Under the pieces are notes generated by a model. It was not told the DNA's origin. It made no database searches and was given only the letters and a program-made list of their open reading frames with translations. Below are positions 11,023 to 23,458 of a stretch of DNA of 64,000 nucleotides, one piece after another. The DNA is from Parascedosporium putredinis (Eukaryota; Ascomycota; Sordariomycetes; Microascales; Microascaceae), in the NCBI GenBank assembly GCA_949357655.1, contig CASHTG010000001.1, positions 1,984,001 to 2,048,000 of the forward strand, given 5' to 3'. Each line of letters starts with the position of its first letter. The first letter of the stretch is position 1. A program made the position numbers and the translations under genes.

Positions 11023-11781
11023 GATGTGCACGCCCCGAGAGGAGGGGGCGAGAGAAAGAGAGAGAGAGAGAGAGGGTGAGAGAGGCGCAGAGTATGGGTA
11101 GGAGTCGCCGGAGTGGACGGAGCCGTACGGAGCCGGACCTTAGTTTCTGTAGGAGGGTCGGAAAGCAGGTTAGCTATTCCCGGATGTCGTTGCTCTTTGC
11201 TTTCCCCTTCTCTGGGCCTTGGGTGGGGCGACGGGCTCGCGGGGGACTGGGAAGCGTCTCGAGTTCGAAGGCAAGGAGGTCACAGTGGATGCACGGGTAT
11301 CCGCATTTCGCTAGCGCGGGTGTGCTCTGGCACGATGGGGAGGTGAAAAAAAGAGGACTGTCCGCGGGGGCGGAAATTCGAGACGAGAAAAGCGAAGGGT
11401 ACACGAGAGAATGGATGAAAATAAAAAGGAATAGGACCCCTTCTCGCGCTACATGCACACACCCACGCACGCACGAGGGGCGGAAATAGAAATGTTCAAC
11501 GAGGGACCAAACGCAAAGTTGGGTCCGAAATGCACGGAGGAGGAGGAGGGGAGAAAGGAGAGGAGAGAGAGATAGAGGAGGGAGGAAGACGAAAAAAGGG
11601 AAACGATGACGAGGGTCGCGTGTGACTGTGCAGATGCGTTAGCGGCGGATGGTGCAAAGGCCGGCAGGTTCACTGACGATCAGTTGTAGCGGGTACAAGG
11701 GAACATTCAAGGCCCAGTCCCCACCTCTTCCAGCCTTCCCCAGCCGAGTCATGCGGACGGACATTTAGCTTGGGAGGGGGT

Positions 11782-11869
11782 AAGCAAGCAGGCAAGCAGG
11801 CAAGCAGGCAAGCAGGCAAGCAGGCAAGCAGGCAAGCAGGCAAGCAGGCAAGCAGGCAAGCAAGCAAGC
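11782..11869. repeat. 8-bp tandem repeat (aagcaggc)x9
   Basis: Nine perfect copies of aagcaggc at 11786-11857, flanked by aagc tetramers on both sides. It is open on both strands, giving a Leu-Ala-Cys-like translation on minus, but this is a by-product of the repeat. Confidence 0.95.
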
Positions 11870-13230
11870 TATCCGCTGCCTCGACTGACAGCCCACGACA
11901 TGCTTGTACCTCGACGGATAAAATCTATTGTCTTTGGACTGAGCACTCCGTTTCTGGTTCTGGGCGTGGTGGGGTGAAACACGTAAATGTCGGCTTTTAC
12001 GGGGAAGCGTTCAGACACGACGGTACGGTACCATTGACTCATGTTGAATGCAGATTTGAATGCTGGAACCGTTCAATTTGGTGTTTCGGGCGACCAAAAA
12101 AATGAGCAAAGTTGGGCCAGCTTTGTCCCAAGTATCGGTAGCGTGGAACGGACCAAAATTCGATTCATCTCACCTTTTTTGTCTCCTTTCCAAAACCACC
12201 CGATACATGGCTCGCACGATTTGGGATGATGTCGTCCCAAAAACGTGAACATTCATCTCAACATTCCGTGTAGCTTGCCCGACCATGCGAAACACCTCTG
12301 AATAGCACTGAACCCTTTTTTAACCAGGGCTATCCCAACCTGCCACTGTCACTCTCTTTCTCTGGGGCTGAGCTTTGACAGGCCCAGCACCAGCACCGCC
12401 AGCACGCACTGACTGGGGCTGGCCAAGGCTTTCGACAACAGCATTTGGTAGAGGTAAGCATCGGCCAGGGCGGCGCGGCCCACCTCCGCTTTTGTTCCGG
12501 ACCTGGAATTGTTCAGCAGAGAAGTAAGCCTGTGACGCCTCGTGAAGAATATTAGGGGAAGTCGCAATTCAATATTATCCCCACGCCAGTTCCGACGGCG
12601 TCGCATGGGTATGTCGACAACACCATTTCCATTTAATAAGTTGTACATGTTAGATGTTGCAAAAATGCAATTGACACTAAAATTAGGTTGGCCCATGTCG
12701 CCTAGGGCGGCTTCCGCGCTTAAATCATCCATGGCCTAGCCCTCACACCTCGTGCTCTGTGAACTCAAAATCTTGGAGATATGCGGAGGCATAACCACTT
12801 GGCTCCCCATTTTAGCGATCCCTCTTTTCCCTATGTCTACATATAGTATACACGTCTAGTGTTTTTTTCTGCTTCCTATATTCGTCGGGCAAAAGAAAAA
12901 TAACGAGAAGAAGACGTGGGTGAGTAGAGAATCGGTATACAATGAATACATACATGATGCATACATACATGCGTGGGCTCTGTGCTGGGCTTCGATAACC
13001 TAACAAAGGGGAAAAGGAAAAGACAAGCAAACAAGCAAAAGAGCAAAAGCCGAATCGTACACAACATGAACCTACAAGGAACCCGATATTTACTGACATG
13101 ACATAACGCAAAGTAAACGCCGCTTCCTGGCGCCCCATCCAACGGCGCGTTTCCCGGCCGGCCCGTCATCCAAAGTTCGCCCCCTTCTACCTCTCCGAAC
13201 ATTTTGTTTAGTTTTCGGCCCGCCGGTCCA

Positions 13231-13270
13231 TCCCATCCCATCTCATCCTATCCCATCCTATCCCATCCCA
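13231..13270. repeat. Pentamer repeat (tccca)n
   Basis: Eight pentamers, tccca with single-base variants tctca and tccta. The same pentamer (as tggga on the plus strand) recurs inside MFS intron 2 near 10016-10033. Confidence 0.85.
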
Positions 13271-13348
13271 CATTTCCCAACTCCGCATTTCAGAAATCAC
13301 CTCTAGAATAAGAAATTTCAGCTTTGCTTCATTACTCGTGCCCCTCGA

Positions 13349-14306
13349 CTACCCAAGATCATCCTGCTTCTTTCCGAATAACCTCCTCAAGCCACCCTGC
13401 TTTGGCGGTTTGGATCCAGAGGCCCGGCTTGACGGCCGGGATGCCTGCTCCCGCTCTATGTGATCCCGCAGTGGCACGCCGCCTGATCTCCCGCCCTCCT
13501 GGTTCCGTCGTGGCGGCGGCGCCGCTTCGGTCGAATCGCTGTCATCTTCATCGTCTAGCACGCCCGTCATTCTTGGTGGTTCGGGCACCTCCAGGTCATC
13601 GGGGGCAACCTCTCGTCGTCACCGCACACGACCACGAACCACCGGATCTCCTCGTGTGTTTGCAGTTGATCTCGCAGCTTCTCCAACCAGCCAGCCTTCT
13701 TCGTCGACGAGGACCCGCTCCCCGAGCCTCCCGAACCTTTTTTCCCCGATTTGCCAAACTCGTCGCTGGCACCGCCCAGCATGGGCTTATCCTCGCCGCT
13801 CTTCTTAGCCATTCTTTCCTCGTATCGAGCAATCTCCTCGGCGACGCTCACATCCAGATCGACCCGTACAACGTGGTCCGCTACAAAGGCGTAAGGCCGG
13901 CTGACCTCCTTCAAGTTGTTGGGGTCATACTCTTCTAGGAGCTTGACGGCCGACCAATCGTAAGCCAGCACTGCATCTTCTTCGATCGGGACAGATGATG
14001 GCGGCGCCGGCGCCTCGGCTGGGGCCGCGGCTGGAACCGCGACGGCGGCTTTGGCCGACTTTTTCCCGTCGGCTTCCGAGCGTCGCTGTCGGAACTCGCT
14101 ATGGCGGTCCGACGAGCTGTCGAGTCCGGACTCGGATCCGGCTCGGGGATAAAGTCAAAGACTTTGTAAAAGGCTTCGAGAATGGACGATGTAGACTGCG
14201 GCGATAGGATCCACTCGGGGGCAGCTTCCTCGAGGTCCTGTAGGACAACGAAGACACGGATGCTGTGCCGATGCCAGCGGAATCCGTGACAGAGGTAGGT
14301 TGGCAT
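13349..14306 (-). CDS. Conserved fungal protein, FlbE-like developmental regulator (tentative)
   Basis: Single exon, start ATG at 14306-14304, stop at 13351-13349. The N-terminus MPTYLCHGFRWHRHSIRVFV is a conserved opening that I associate with fungal proteins annotated as developmental regulator FlbE, which acts upstream of conidiation. I recall this from the family and cannot confirm it here. A second conserved block follows an Ala/Pro-rich linker (about residues 100-145: AYDWSAVKLLEEYDPNNLKE, then AFVADHVVRVDLDVS). Then come a Gly/Ser linker, WLEKLRDQLQTHEEIRWFVV, and a basic tail ending LRRLFGKKQ. Two bases are missing in C runs (plus strand G runs 14145-14148 and 13601-13605); the corrected length of 960 gives 319 residues. 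No membrane segment. It could instead be an unrelated conserved fungal protein of unknown role. Confidence 0.65.
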
Positions 14307-17300
14307 GGCTTTGGTCTGAAGAACTTCTTCTTCTTCTTCCTCGTCTTCTTCGTCTCTGCTGCGTTTACTTGCCCAGCTCCCCTTGTTGTTGGTGACAAAG
14401 CTTGGAGAAAAGTGGGGGCCGCCTTATCTTTGTGGTTTACGGGCGGGACCTCTCTCGCGCTCAAGGTTTGCGCGCGTGCGGAGGGTAGCTGAGGTGTCGT
14501 TGCGGATGCGAGTTGTGGAGATGGTTGATTTCGAAGTAGAGGGGAGGAGAGCAGGGGTGCGTGAAGATATATGCTACGTATCTGTTCTTTCCTGTGATGT
14601 ATATTCCAGTGGGGTAGTGGGCAATGCGTGTGCGCGTGCATGCGCGAGTGCGTTTGTGTGTGCGTTTTAAGCTGACGGCGGAGAAATCGGAAGAAACGAG
14701 CCTTTTCCCGTTGTCGCACAAAGTGGAGGTTTATCAAGGGGAGGGGGATAAGGTGCATCAAATGACACTGCCCAAGTCTGCCAGAGGAGCCAAGGTTCAA
14801 GACGGGGGAGGGGGCAAGAGGGAACAAAAAGAAAAAAAGAAAGAGAGTGGCACGATGAAACAGAAGAAATTCTATTTCCCGTTATTCTCTTTCTTGCTTC
14901 TTCTCTTTCCCTCAAAAATGAAAGTCTGTCTAGATCAAGCCGATCTCCGAGGAGGTGGCGCCCCTAGATGAAGAGAGGGAGGATTCAGATATCCTCCTGC
15001 ACGTCAACGGCCTCGTTCAAGACGGCAAACCCGCATGCAGTCTCAGAGACTCTGCACAGATGAGGTAAGATGCGGGATGCACTGAGGGGTTGGGCCGTGT
15101 GTTAGGGAGGGGGATAAAAATGGACGCACTCTATCAAGAGTACCAGACCGTTCCGGAGATAGATAAAACCCTGACGCAGGCGAGTGTGGAGAGTGCAGGT
15201 GAGCAAGGGGTCCAGCGGAAAAGGAAGAGCTTGCGCGCCGGAGTGAGGGCAACTGATACAGGCCCCAAGGAATTTCAGTTTGATATCAGATATCAGTATC
15301 GGCAGACGAGGCCAAATTGGCTTCTCTTGCGATGCTTCTTTTTTCTTTTTCACTTTTTGGGGGTATATATATATTTTTTCCCCACCTTTTCCTTCTTCTG
15401 TCCTCTTTAATGTTCTCGATGGAAAGGTTTTTGCACTTTCCACGAGAGCTCAATTTTGAGTGTCTGCAGGTGCGCAGTCGTTCACCGTCTGTTGAATGAG
15501 AGTAGTAGGTGGTATACCGTAGGTGGGGGAGCTTGTGCGGGGTGCGGACAATTTTAGATTTTGGGGGGAGAGGAGGCTCAAGTCGTATGGGGGACCAAGC
15601 CCCAAGCCAGAGGGTTGCTTTCTCTTGAATTCCCGATTGCAGTCTCTGGTTCGGTAAGGGGGCCCTGAGTAACAGAAGATGAGTGGAATCTTCGATCAAA
15701 TGGCACGAGGTCTAAGCTGGCACTGCAACGGCGATCAGAATCGCTTGATGCGCAAAGAGAAGTGGGTGACTGGTCCAGTCTGGTCCAGTCGAGGGTTGCA
15801 ATGTCGTCTCGTCTGGTGTGGTTGCGCTGGCTGCGCGTGGACAAGCTCAGTTTGATGGAATGGATCAAATGGGCTCAAAATGGTTGGGATGGGGGATTGA
15901 GTTCGCGGGGTTTGAGCACCAGGGTGGGACGGCAAGGGAATTCTGGTTCGGTTGGCGTTCTCACAGCAGAAGTGGGCTTGAGGCGGTGTCGCATCAGCAT
16001 TGGCCGTTCGCCCACCTCGTTCTTTGGGAATCGGGAGCTTTGAAGACCGGTAAACACGCCCTTGGCCGCGCGAGAAGCCTACGATGCGTCGTCTGGCGTG
16101 CTGGATGCCTCGAAAAGCTACGTCGGCAACCAACTCTTGTGGTCAGTGATGAGTCTAGTTGCCAACGGGCGAGCTTGGGGCCGTGAGGCTTGGAGGAGGG
16201 AGAGCGTGGTGGAGTGCGGCGCAAAATGGCGGCTGAACGAGGCCGATTGAGCGATCTCGGCTCACGGGCAGAGGCAGGGGCCAGCCAGGGATGAATGCGC
16301 GATGCGAGATGTGTGATGTGTGAGTGTGAGAGCAGACGTGCCCAGGGTCCTGAGGGCCTCGTGGCTGCTGATACCGTTGATCAATGGATCAATTGATCGA
16401 TATGAATGGTGGATGCGAGCCAAGACGTCAACCCAACCTAGAGCAATTGTAGATCAATCAGTTCATAGTTCGAGCACGAAGCACGGAGGACCAGTTTTCT
16501 TGCACCCTCTCTCTCCCTCTCTCTCTCTTGGGATGGAACCGCCAAATAGATAAGCTCTGGAGGTCTGTCTGTCCATTGCATGATGGTGTACGTACGCTAC
16601 TCGATGTAATTGATGGCACCGATCACTGCACCAGGCTCACTAGTGGATGTATGGATGTATGGATGTGTCAAATGTGCTCCAGTCTTCAGCAGCCAAGAGT
16701 TTCGACGTTCTAGAGCATCAGACAACTCGTGGCTTTTTAGTCGTAGCGTGACGTGAGACTGTAACCTTGCCCGTTAAATTTAGAAGCGGAGGATGCGGCC
16801 TTGGAAATTTCAACACGGATGCCAGGGTTGGGAGGTCGTCAACGCTGTGTAGAGAGGTAGAGAGGTTGGGTTAACTGCTCAGCCCCAGGCGCGGGATGCG
16901 GCGAGTTTGCCGGGAATTACTGAGGTTCAGTGGAGGTTGTGCAAAACAATTGGAATTGATCAACGGAGGGGCTAACAATCAGCCACAGCCTCTTATCAAC
17001 GCGCAGAGGGTGCGGGCTCTCGGCCTTGAATAAAAGAACGAACAAGGCGAAGAAGCGAAGAGGGCGAGTTGACTGTCGACACCTACTCGTGACCTAAGAA
17101 ACCGAACTTGTCGACAATATTGAGCCTTTGAGGCGTCCTCATGGTCCTTTTATATCAAATCTTCCCTGAAGGAACTTCGCGGCGCTGAGCGTTTCTCTTC
17201 TTATTGCTGTTCTCTCTTCTTCCTCCTTTCCATACCTCCCGTTCTTCAACTAGATTTTTGGATTTCCAAGCTGTCTATTTTTCTGGTTCCTCTCTTTTTT

Positions 17301-19550
17301 CTTTTTTTTTTTTTTTTCTTCTTCTCTCTTACATCTTCCGACGGGTCTTTCTCGCCCGCGGCAAAACGAAACCTCCGTCAACCCGGAAAAGAATTGGATA
17401 TATCCAAAGCAGTTGGAGAAAACTGGGCGAGGAGGAATGCCGAATAAAACGTTCCCCGCTATCCCAGCTCTATCCCGCAAAGGCAAGGAGGGACAGATAG
17501 ATTCATGGCTAGATCCAGCCGTTAGAGAACAATAGATGCATCAATTGATCCATTGGTAAGCCTATAGAAACCAAAAGCCAAAACCAAACGCAAAATAACC
17601 CGTGAGAACAAGAGAGGTGCCGTCTGCTCTTCCCGAATCCTCCGTACGCCGACAAAGCTCCAGATGACAATGACGCCAACTCCCGTCCGGGCATTTTCCC
17701 TAAAAGCAGGAACAGGCCCCGAGCCGTCAGAGTGGCCTCTTTCTTCCTCCCTTGGCGCATTCCGAGTTGCAGGTAGAGTATCCGGACCCAACATTGAAGC
17801 CTCCACGAAAAGCTCTCTACAAAGCCTCTGTCCTCAAACTTGCATTTCCCGTTCTCCGTTCTCCGAGGAGAGCCAGCACACGCACCCGGGACTTGCCAAT
17901 GCAACCTTGGGACATGGATTAATTGATGATACGGACCTAGCCAGTTCGTTCGCCTTCAGCCCCTCGCGGGTATCCTTGGCCGGTCCTCCGATGGCTTCGC
18001 TCAAGTTACATTCTTTTTTTTCCTTTCTCTTTTAGTGATGTCTTCAAGTTCCGGGACGACCTGGCCGACCATTTTCTCCGACCCGCGATATTGTAATGTA
18101 ACCCGGGTTCGAACTGCAACCCTGGTTCCCCCTGGCTGGCCTTCTACCCCTCGCTTGCCCTTTTCCCCTTGAGCACGGAAGCAAGGTAGACACATGGCCC
18201 GTCCCAGACATCGTCGCTGAAAGGTTCCCGGGTTTTATGATTTCTCTTCTTTTCCCTCTTCTCTTAATTTGGGGATTCCTTCTTTTTTCCCTTCCATCCC
18301 GTTCTCCCTCTTCTTCTGCCCCCTGCGCCCCCCTGTTTCCCTTCACCTTTGGTACTACCTCATCCATGAATCTGCCGTCTAGTATCGCGGAACCACGAAA
18401 TCCATCTTCGTTCGAACTGATTAATCCGTACCAGACATTCACTAACTGCTACCAAGTATTCCCCTGCTCCCTCTGCCTCGGAAACCCCGGCTAGACTATC
18501 CAAACTACCGTTCCATTCCACTGAAGCGGACCCGGAATTACGCATTCCAACACAGCCCACCCTCTTCATCGTTGGCTTCCCAAAACACTTTGCGTCACAA
18601 CTACTACCTTTGTGTCTCCTCCGCTCGTCTTCTATTCTCCCTTTTTCTGTCTTCTTCTTCTTCAACCCATTTTCATCCTTCCTTCCCGTGTTCTTTTACC
18701 AAGTTTCTCTGGTTCTCCCGCCTTCTTTGCCTATGTATGTCGCGTCATCTCCATCTCGGACCATGACCTGCATCTTCCTGATTATGGGGACAAACAAGGC
18801 GGATAAACAGAAAGAGATGCCGAGATGCATCAATCAAAGTTGAAGAAGGAAAAACCGTTATTTTCTTTTGATCTTTTTCTCCCCTACGTACCCCTAGGGC
18901 AATGATCCAGAGATCGTGGCAGTTTTCTCTTGGGGTTTAGCTAGTCATAGTGTCAACCTCATTGGAGTGATATGGTTCTCTACACGTCAGTCGAGGTGCC
19001 GTTGGCTTGGCGGCCACCAACAATCAGTTTGGCGGCTGTCGGCTTGATTGCGGAACCGTCTGGAACGCCGGGATCAGACTCCGGCGGGGACCCGAACGTC
19101 CCTCTCGGCAGCACTTACACGGTAGAAAGGGCGCTCTTGATTCATCGCAGGTTTGCGGGGTTTTCTTTTTGGTCCAAAGAGCTGCTATAACTCATTTCCA
19201 TAGAGAGCGGAAGAAAATCAAGAGGAAAAACCCTTGCGTAGAAAAGACGGAGACGGAGCGGAGAGAGAGAAGAAGAAGAAGAAGAAAAAAAAAGAAAAGG
19301 AAAAAAGAAAAGAGACTCGTAGACATCAATCCATTGCGTATAAAAACATGCGTATAAAAACATAACAGTCGGGATCCTTCGCTATGCGGATTCCGCCCCC
19401 GCCCGTGGTCAGCAATGCGACGCCGACAACCCGACCTTGACCCATGCCGCGTGCAATATGTATACATCCATTCAATTGAATGCCGAGGCGTGCTCATCAA
19501 CCCGTCATCCTCCTTCTTTTCATCCTTTTTCCACCCCTTGATGTTTCCCT
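14307..19550. other. Long gene-less stretch between the FlbE-like and homeobox genes
   Basis: Over 5 kb without a recognisable gene. It would hold the long 5' region of the FlbE-like gene (minus) and the 3' region of the homeobox gene. It contains pyrimidine-rich blocks (17195-17345, 18236-18330, 18600-18720), a purine block (19200-19315), and GATC/ATTGAT palindromes at 16377-16402 and 17535-17556. Frames of 60-140 codons occur on both strands but overlap one another and are low in complexity. A long leader with regulatory sequence is my inference. Confidence 0.45.
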
Positions 19551-22500
19551 TTACAACATTTCATTCCCTCCCGTCTCCGTACACTGTTGCTCAAAGATTG
19601 TATCAAAGTCCATGTCTTGCATCAGCATGCCGTCAATATCGGCGTCGGTCATCGAGATGTCCATGTTGGCAGCTATGCCCTCATACGAGCTGCTCATTCC
19701 AAAACATGGCAGCGCCGGCATCTGGGTCCCCATCACCGGCCTCGGCGCGACAGGAATAGGAGACAGGATACCTCCCACAGGCCCGGCACTCACCACCGGC
19801 ACCTCCTCACCGTGATCCATAGTATGGCCGCGGTTGGCGCTGCCGTCGTCGCTCTCTTCCTCTCCATCCTGTATCATCTTCTTGAACTTGTTCAAGAGAA
19901 CTTGGTCATCCGCCGCCGTCTCCCCGTGCTGAGAATTTCCCGGCCCTTGCGCCGCAGTGCCTCATCATCCGGGAACCCGCCGCCATTCTCAACCTCGAAC
20001 TTGACATACGCACGGAGACCCTCCTCGAGCTCACGCGCACAAAACACCCGTCCGGGTCGGGGGTATCGTGACGAGATCGTCTCTAAGAATCGGTTGGCTG
20101 CTGAAGTAGATGTTTCAAACTGCCGCCCTGCAGGTCCCATGGGAACCTGCACCACTTCACTGCCGCTGTAGTGCGTCACCGGCGCATTGCTAAAGTACGT
20201 GTATGGCGGCGCAAAGCCCGAGCCTCCCTCCTTGACCGCCCATGGGTACACCATTGGCAGCCCGGGGCCGTCCTTGAGGATCCCAACTCCACGCTTGAAC
20301 CGTAGAAGCCATTCCGCATTGTCTGCGGCGGTTTGGTTCAGGGATCATCACTGCCCACTAGTTAGTCAACCTTCCAACGGGAAAGGAGAAGGGGATGAAA
20401 AGGGGTATCGAGTACAATGGAAAATAGAAAGGGAAAGGGAAAGGGAAAGGGAAAGGGAAAGGTGGGGGTGGGGGCTCTCTCGACTTACTCATCGTAAAGA
20501 ATCCACCGCGCCTGGTGTTGAAGCTCTTCATCCGACGGCACATGGCGGTTAGGGTTGTTCGACGACATGGCTGACTTGGCATAGCGGCCCAACTCTCTCG
20601 CCAGTCGGCGATAGCAGTTTGCATCGTTGATGAGAAGAATCCCGCCTTCCGTCCGTCCCCCACTGCCGCGCGTCAAAAGCGTTGCCTCGCTGCTGGCTCC
20701 ATCCTTCCAGCTTCCCGCCCCCGTGACCGAGTTGTTCGTCTGCGGGGACAGCTTGTGCCCTTCCGAGCTGTCCTTCGGGGATTGGCCCTGGTTGCTGTGT
20801 CGCTGCCTGAATGCATCCAACCACACTCGATTATCGGCTGCCGTCTGGTTCCACCCATCTTCAATCTCGTAAATGATGATGCGTGCTTGCCTCTGGAGGT
20901 CCGCGTCGGTCGGCTCGATCCCGAGCGACTTTTGCAGGTCGATATAATCTCCCAGTTCTCGCTCCAGCCTGCTGTAGTTGTGGACCGTCGAGTCAATCTT
21001 GGTCGGATCCGTTGGTCGCCGCTTCGAGTCTAGAATATCTTCGCTCCGTGGCAGGTGGGCCCGCTGTCTAAAGTCGGCGAGCCAGCCGGTGGAACACTTG
21101 ATCAGGCGGATGAGCCAGTTGGCCACGTTCTCCGACGGGTGCGTCGAAACCTCCTCCATCTGCCCAACGATTCGGCAAGCCTCCTCCTGAAGCTCGTCGT
21201 CCATGGCAGTCAGGCCCAACAACTTCTTAGCCCTAACGAACTCGTGAAGCTCCATCTCAAGCGGGCAGGCCTCGAACAGGTTGTCCTTGCCGTTAATCTT
21301 AAGGATAGCCAGCCTGTTTTCCGCTTGCGAACGTAGCGGACCAAACTGTGCCTGCTGCCGGAGCGTCTCGGATGACATGATCAAGTCTCGAAACCACGAG
21401 ACTGTTGAAGCAATCTCTCAGGGAGAGCACTTCAGCGGCGAAAATAATACGACACGCCTCTACTTGCAGTTGGCTATCCTCAGGCACGCCTAGTTCCAGA
21501 GTCTTGCCCATGTAGTAATCCAGCTCGACCTTGATCAGTTCGTAGGCGTTTCGCGGGCTCTCCGGGGGCGCCATGCTCGCCGCGAACGGTAGGGGAGTCG
21601 TTCGCTCGTTGTGAATGAGATCTAGGGTTCAAGTAAAAGAAAAGTCAGAAGGCTTGATCTTGTCGACGGGGTATTGGAGAGGCCGCATACAGGGGGATCG
21701 AGTTTTCGACCAGGTTCAGGACGTCTTGTTCAAAACCCCAGTCACCCTTCCAGTCCTCCATGGAGTAACCCATCTTGAAGTGCTCGGCCAGGTGGTCAAC
21801 GCGCACGCTCCACGTGTTCATGGAAATGCCGCAGAAACCACACACTGACCGGATCTCCGGGGTTGTTACCTTCCAATCCTTCATGGACCAGTCGGAAAAC
21901 TTGACATTGTGTACGAGCCTTAGGTGCTGGTTAAGGTGGTCCTTCCGGTAAAACGTCCTGCCCTCGAGAGGTTTCTCCTGGCACGCGGAATAGTTGTGGC
22001 TTTCAATGTGGTCTTCCGTCGGCTCGGGCTCGCCGCAGAAAACGCACGAGACGACCTTGACGTCAGCCTTCATGGTCTTGGCGCCCTTATTGCAGCAGAC
22101 CCACCTCTCGAGCGAGAGATGGAGAGACTTTTCGTGACGTTGCCAATCATGCTTTGTCTTGAAAGTCTCGGTACAGAAAGTGCACTGGTATGTCCTCAAC
22201 GGGGCGGCGAGCGAGGGCTTCTCGCTCACGTGTGCAGGAGCATTTCTGCGCCTCCTGCGACGGCGGTTGGCACGACCAAACGAGCCAAACGAGCCAAACG
22301 AACCGCGAGAAGCGTGCGAGTACGCGGAGGCAAAGGAGCCACCGGAAGAGTGGGAGGTGCCCACACTGCTGGCGGAGGATTCGTGGGCAGAACGGCCTGA
22401 TCCATCGTCCGTGTAGATGTGGCTGGATGGGGTGGCCCGATCTGAGGAAACGGTCGATGCCGTAACAGCCCTTGCGATAGCTATGGCCGAAGCGGGTTCA

Positions 22501-23458
22501 TGCTCGGGGGAGAGTCAACCCATCGCTGCAGTGGATTCATGCTTTCCAGTGCTGGTGTCGCCTTTCTCGCGGGTATATCTACAGGCGTGCCCGTACCGGG
22601 TCCGATGCCAAATCCGACCTGCGGCGAGGTAGAGCGTCCGGGTGTGGGGAACTTGCCTCGCCGGCGAGCGTTGGCGAGCCAGTTTGTGATCTGAACTTTG
22701 GTAAGGCCGGTCTGGCGCTGCAGCATATCCTTTTCTTCGTCGCTGGGGTATGGATGCCTTTGGTGAGTGGAAAGCCACTGCCGTAGTATGCGGATGGACT
22801 CTCTAGATAAGCGAGCACCAATCTTGCCCAAGGGGCAGAGGGCTGGGTGGAGGGTCACCGCACCGCCGACAACAGCAGGCTGTCTAAGCGGCACGTGAGT
22901 AGCCTGGGCCGAGGCCGTGGCCATATCGGAAGCGGCGCCGTTCTGGTCAGCGCCGAGCCCGTTGCTAGCGCACTGCTCGAGACGAGCAGCCCACGAGGGT
23001 TCGAAGCCCGTAGATAGGGAGAGGACGGAAGCAGTTTCCGCGGCAAGGTTGCAATCAAGGTTCAAGGCAACGCAGCTCGTGCAGTATCCTTGGTGCCGGC
23101 CCTCTTTGATGACTTTGCAGAGGTAGCCGGCCCCCGAGCAGTGGGCACAGGGGGTTGGGGGTATTTCAAAGCAGCTCGGAGAGGCGGAGCCGGAGCCAGT
23201 ACCGAGACCAGCATCAATGTCGAGAGGAAAGCTGACACCGTCCATTTGAGGGGCACCCAAGGCAACGGGGAGGGACTGGTCGCCAGAGAAGTGTTGCAGG
23301 GCAAAGAATCCAAAGTCATCATCGGTGACATTGGCGAGAGCTAGATCAATATCTAAGCTCGGGTCACCTGCCGGCAGGTCCTGGGCATTGGGCACGCCAA
23401 CGGGTACGTTCATAGATGCGGCACCACCGGCCTGATCCCAGTTGATGAACTCGTCCAT
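19551..23458 (-). CDS. Homeobox (TALE/KN) and C2H2 zinc-finger transcription factor
   Basis: Nuclear DNA-binding regulator of a fungus-specific class. Exons: 23458-21691, 21621-20489 and 20350-19551; the 69-nt intron has branch CTGAC, the 138-nt intron a (TTTCCC)n tract. Start MDEFINWD. A Cys-rich patch lies at about residues 102-135. The KN homeodomain (about 216-270) has helix-3 motif QITNWLANARRRGK. Then come three C2H2-like fingers (for example YQCTFCTETFKTKHDWQRHE) and the block DWGFEQDVLNLVEN. The C-terminal half holds five copies of a module of about 55-65 residues (EL..Y, LG..P.D..LQ..AR.I, TAADN..WL..F). It ends in a Met/Asp-rich acidic tail that could be an activation domain. Six frame breaks (22506-22510, 21592-21595, 21564-21568, 21411-21420, 20337-20340, 19922-19925) cost seven bases; the corrected length is 1235 residues and all splice phases agree. 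Confidence 0.87.
20431..20462. repeat. Hexamer (gggaaa)n repeat inside an intron
   Basis: Five tandem gggaaa units lie in the second intron of the homeobox/C2H2 gene. On the coding strand they form a long pyrimidine tract (tttccc)n between donor and acceptor. Confidence 0.85.

Larger units (their letters stand above)
11023..13348. other. Gene-less stretch between the MFS and FlbE-like genes
   Basis: The left end is the MFS promoter side, with a (ga)n tract near 11050-11078. The middle carries an 8-bp satellite at 11782-11869. The right end is the presumed 3' region of the FlbE-like gene and contains a TGGGA pentamer array. The frames present (for example 12349-12732, minus) match nothing I recognise. 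Confidence 0.45.

Noticed and set aside
11670..11867. Leu/Ala/Cys repeat peptide on the minus strand
   Set aside because: Direct translation of the 8-bp tandem repeat; no independent coding evidence.
18100..18130. Possible tRNA T-arm (ggttcgaac)
   Set aside because: No matching acceptor, D or anticodon stems could be drawn around it on either strand.
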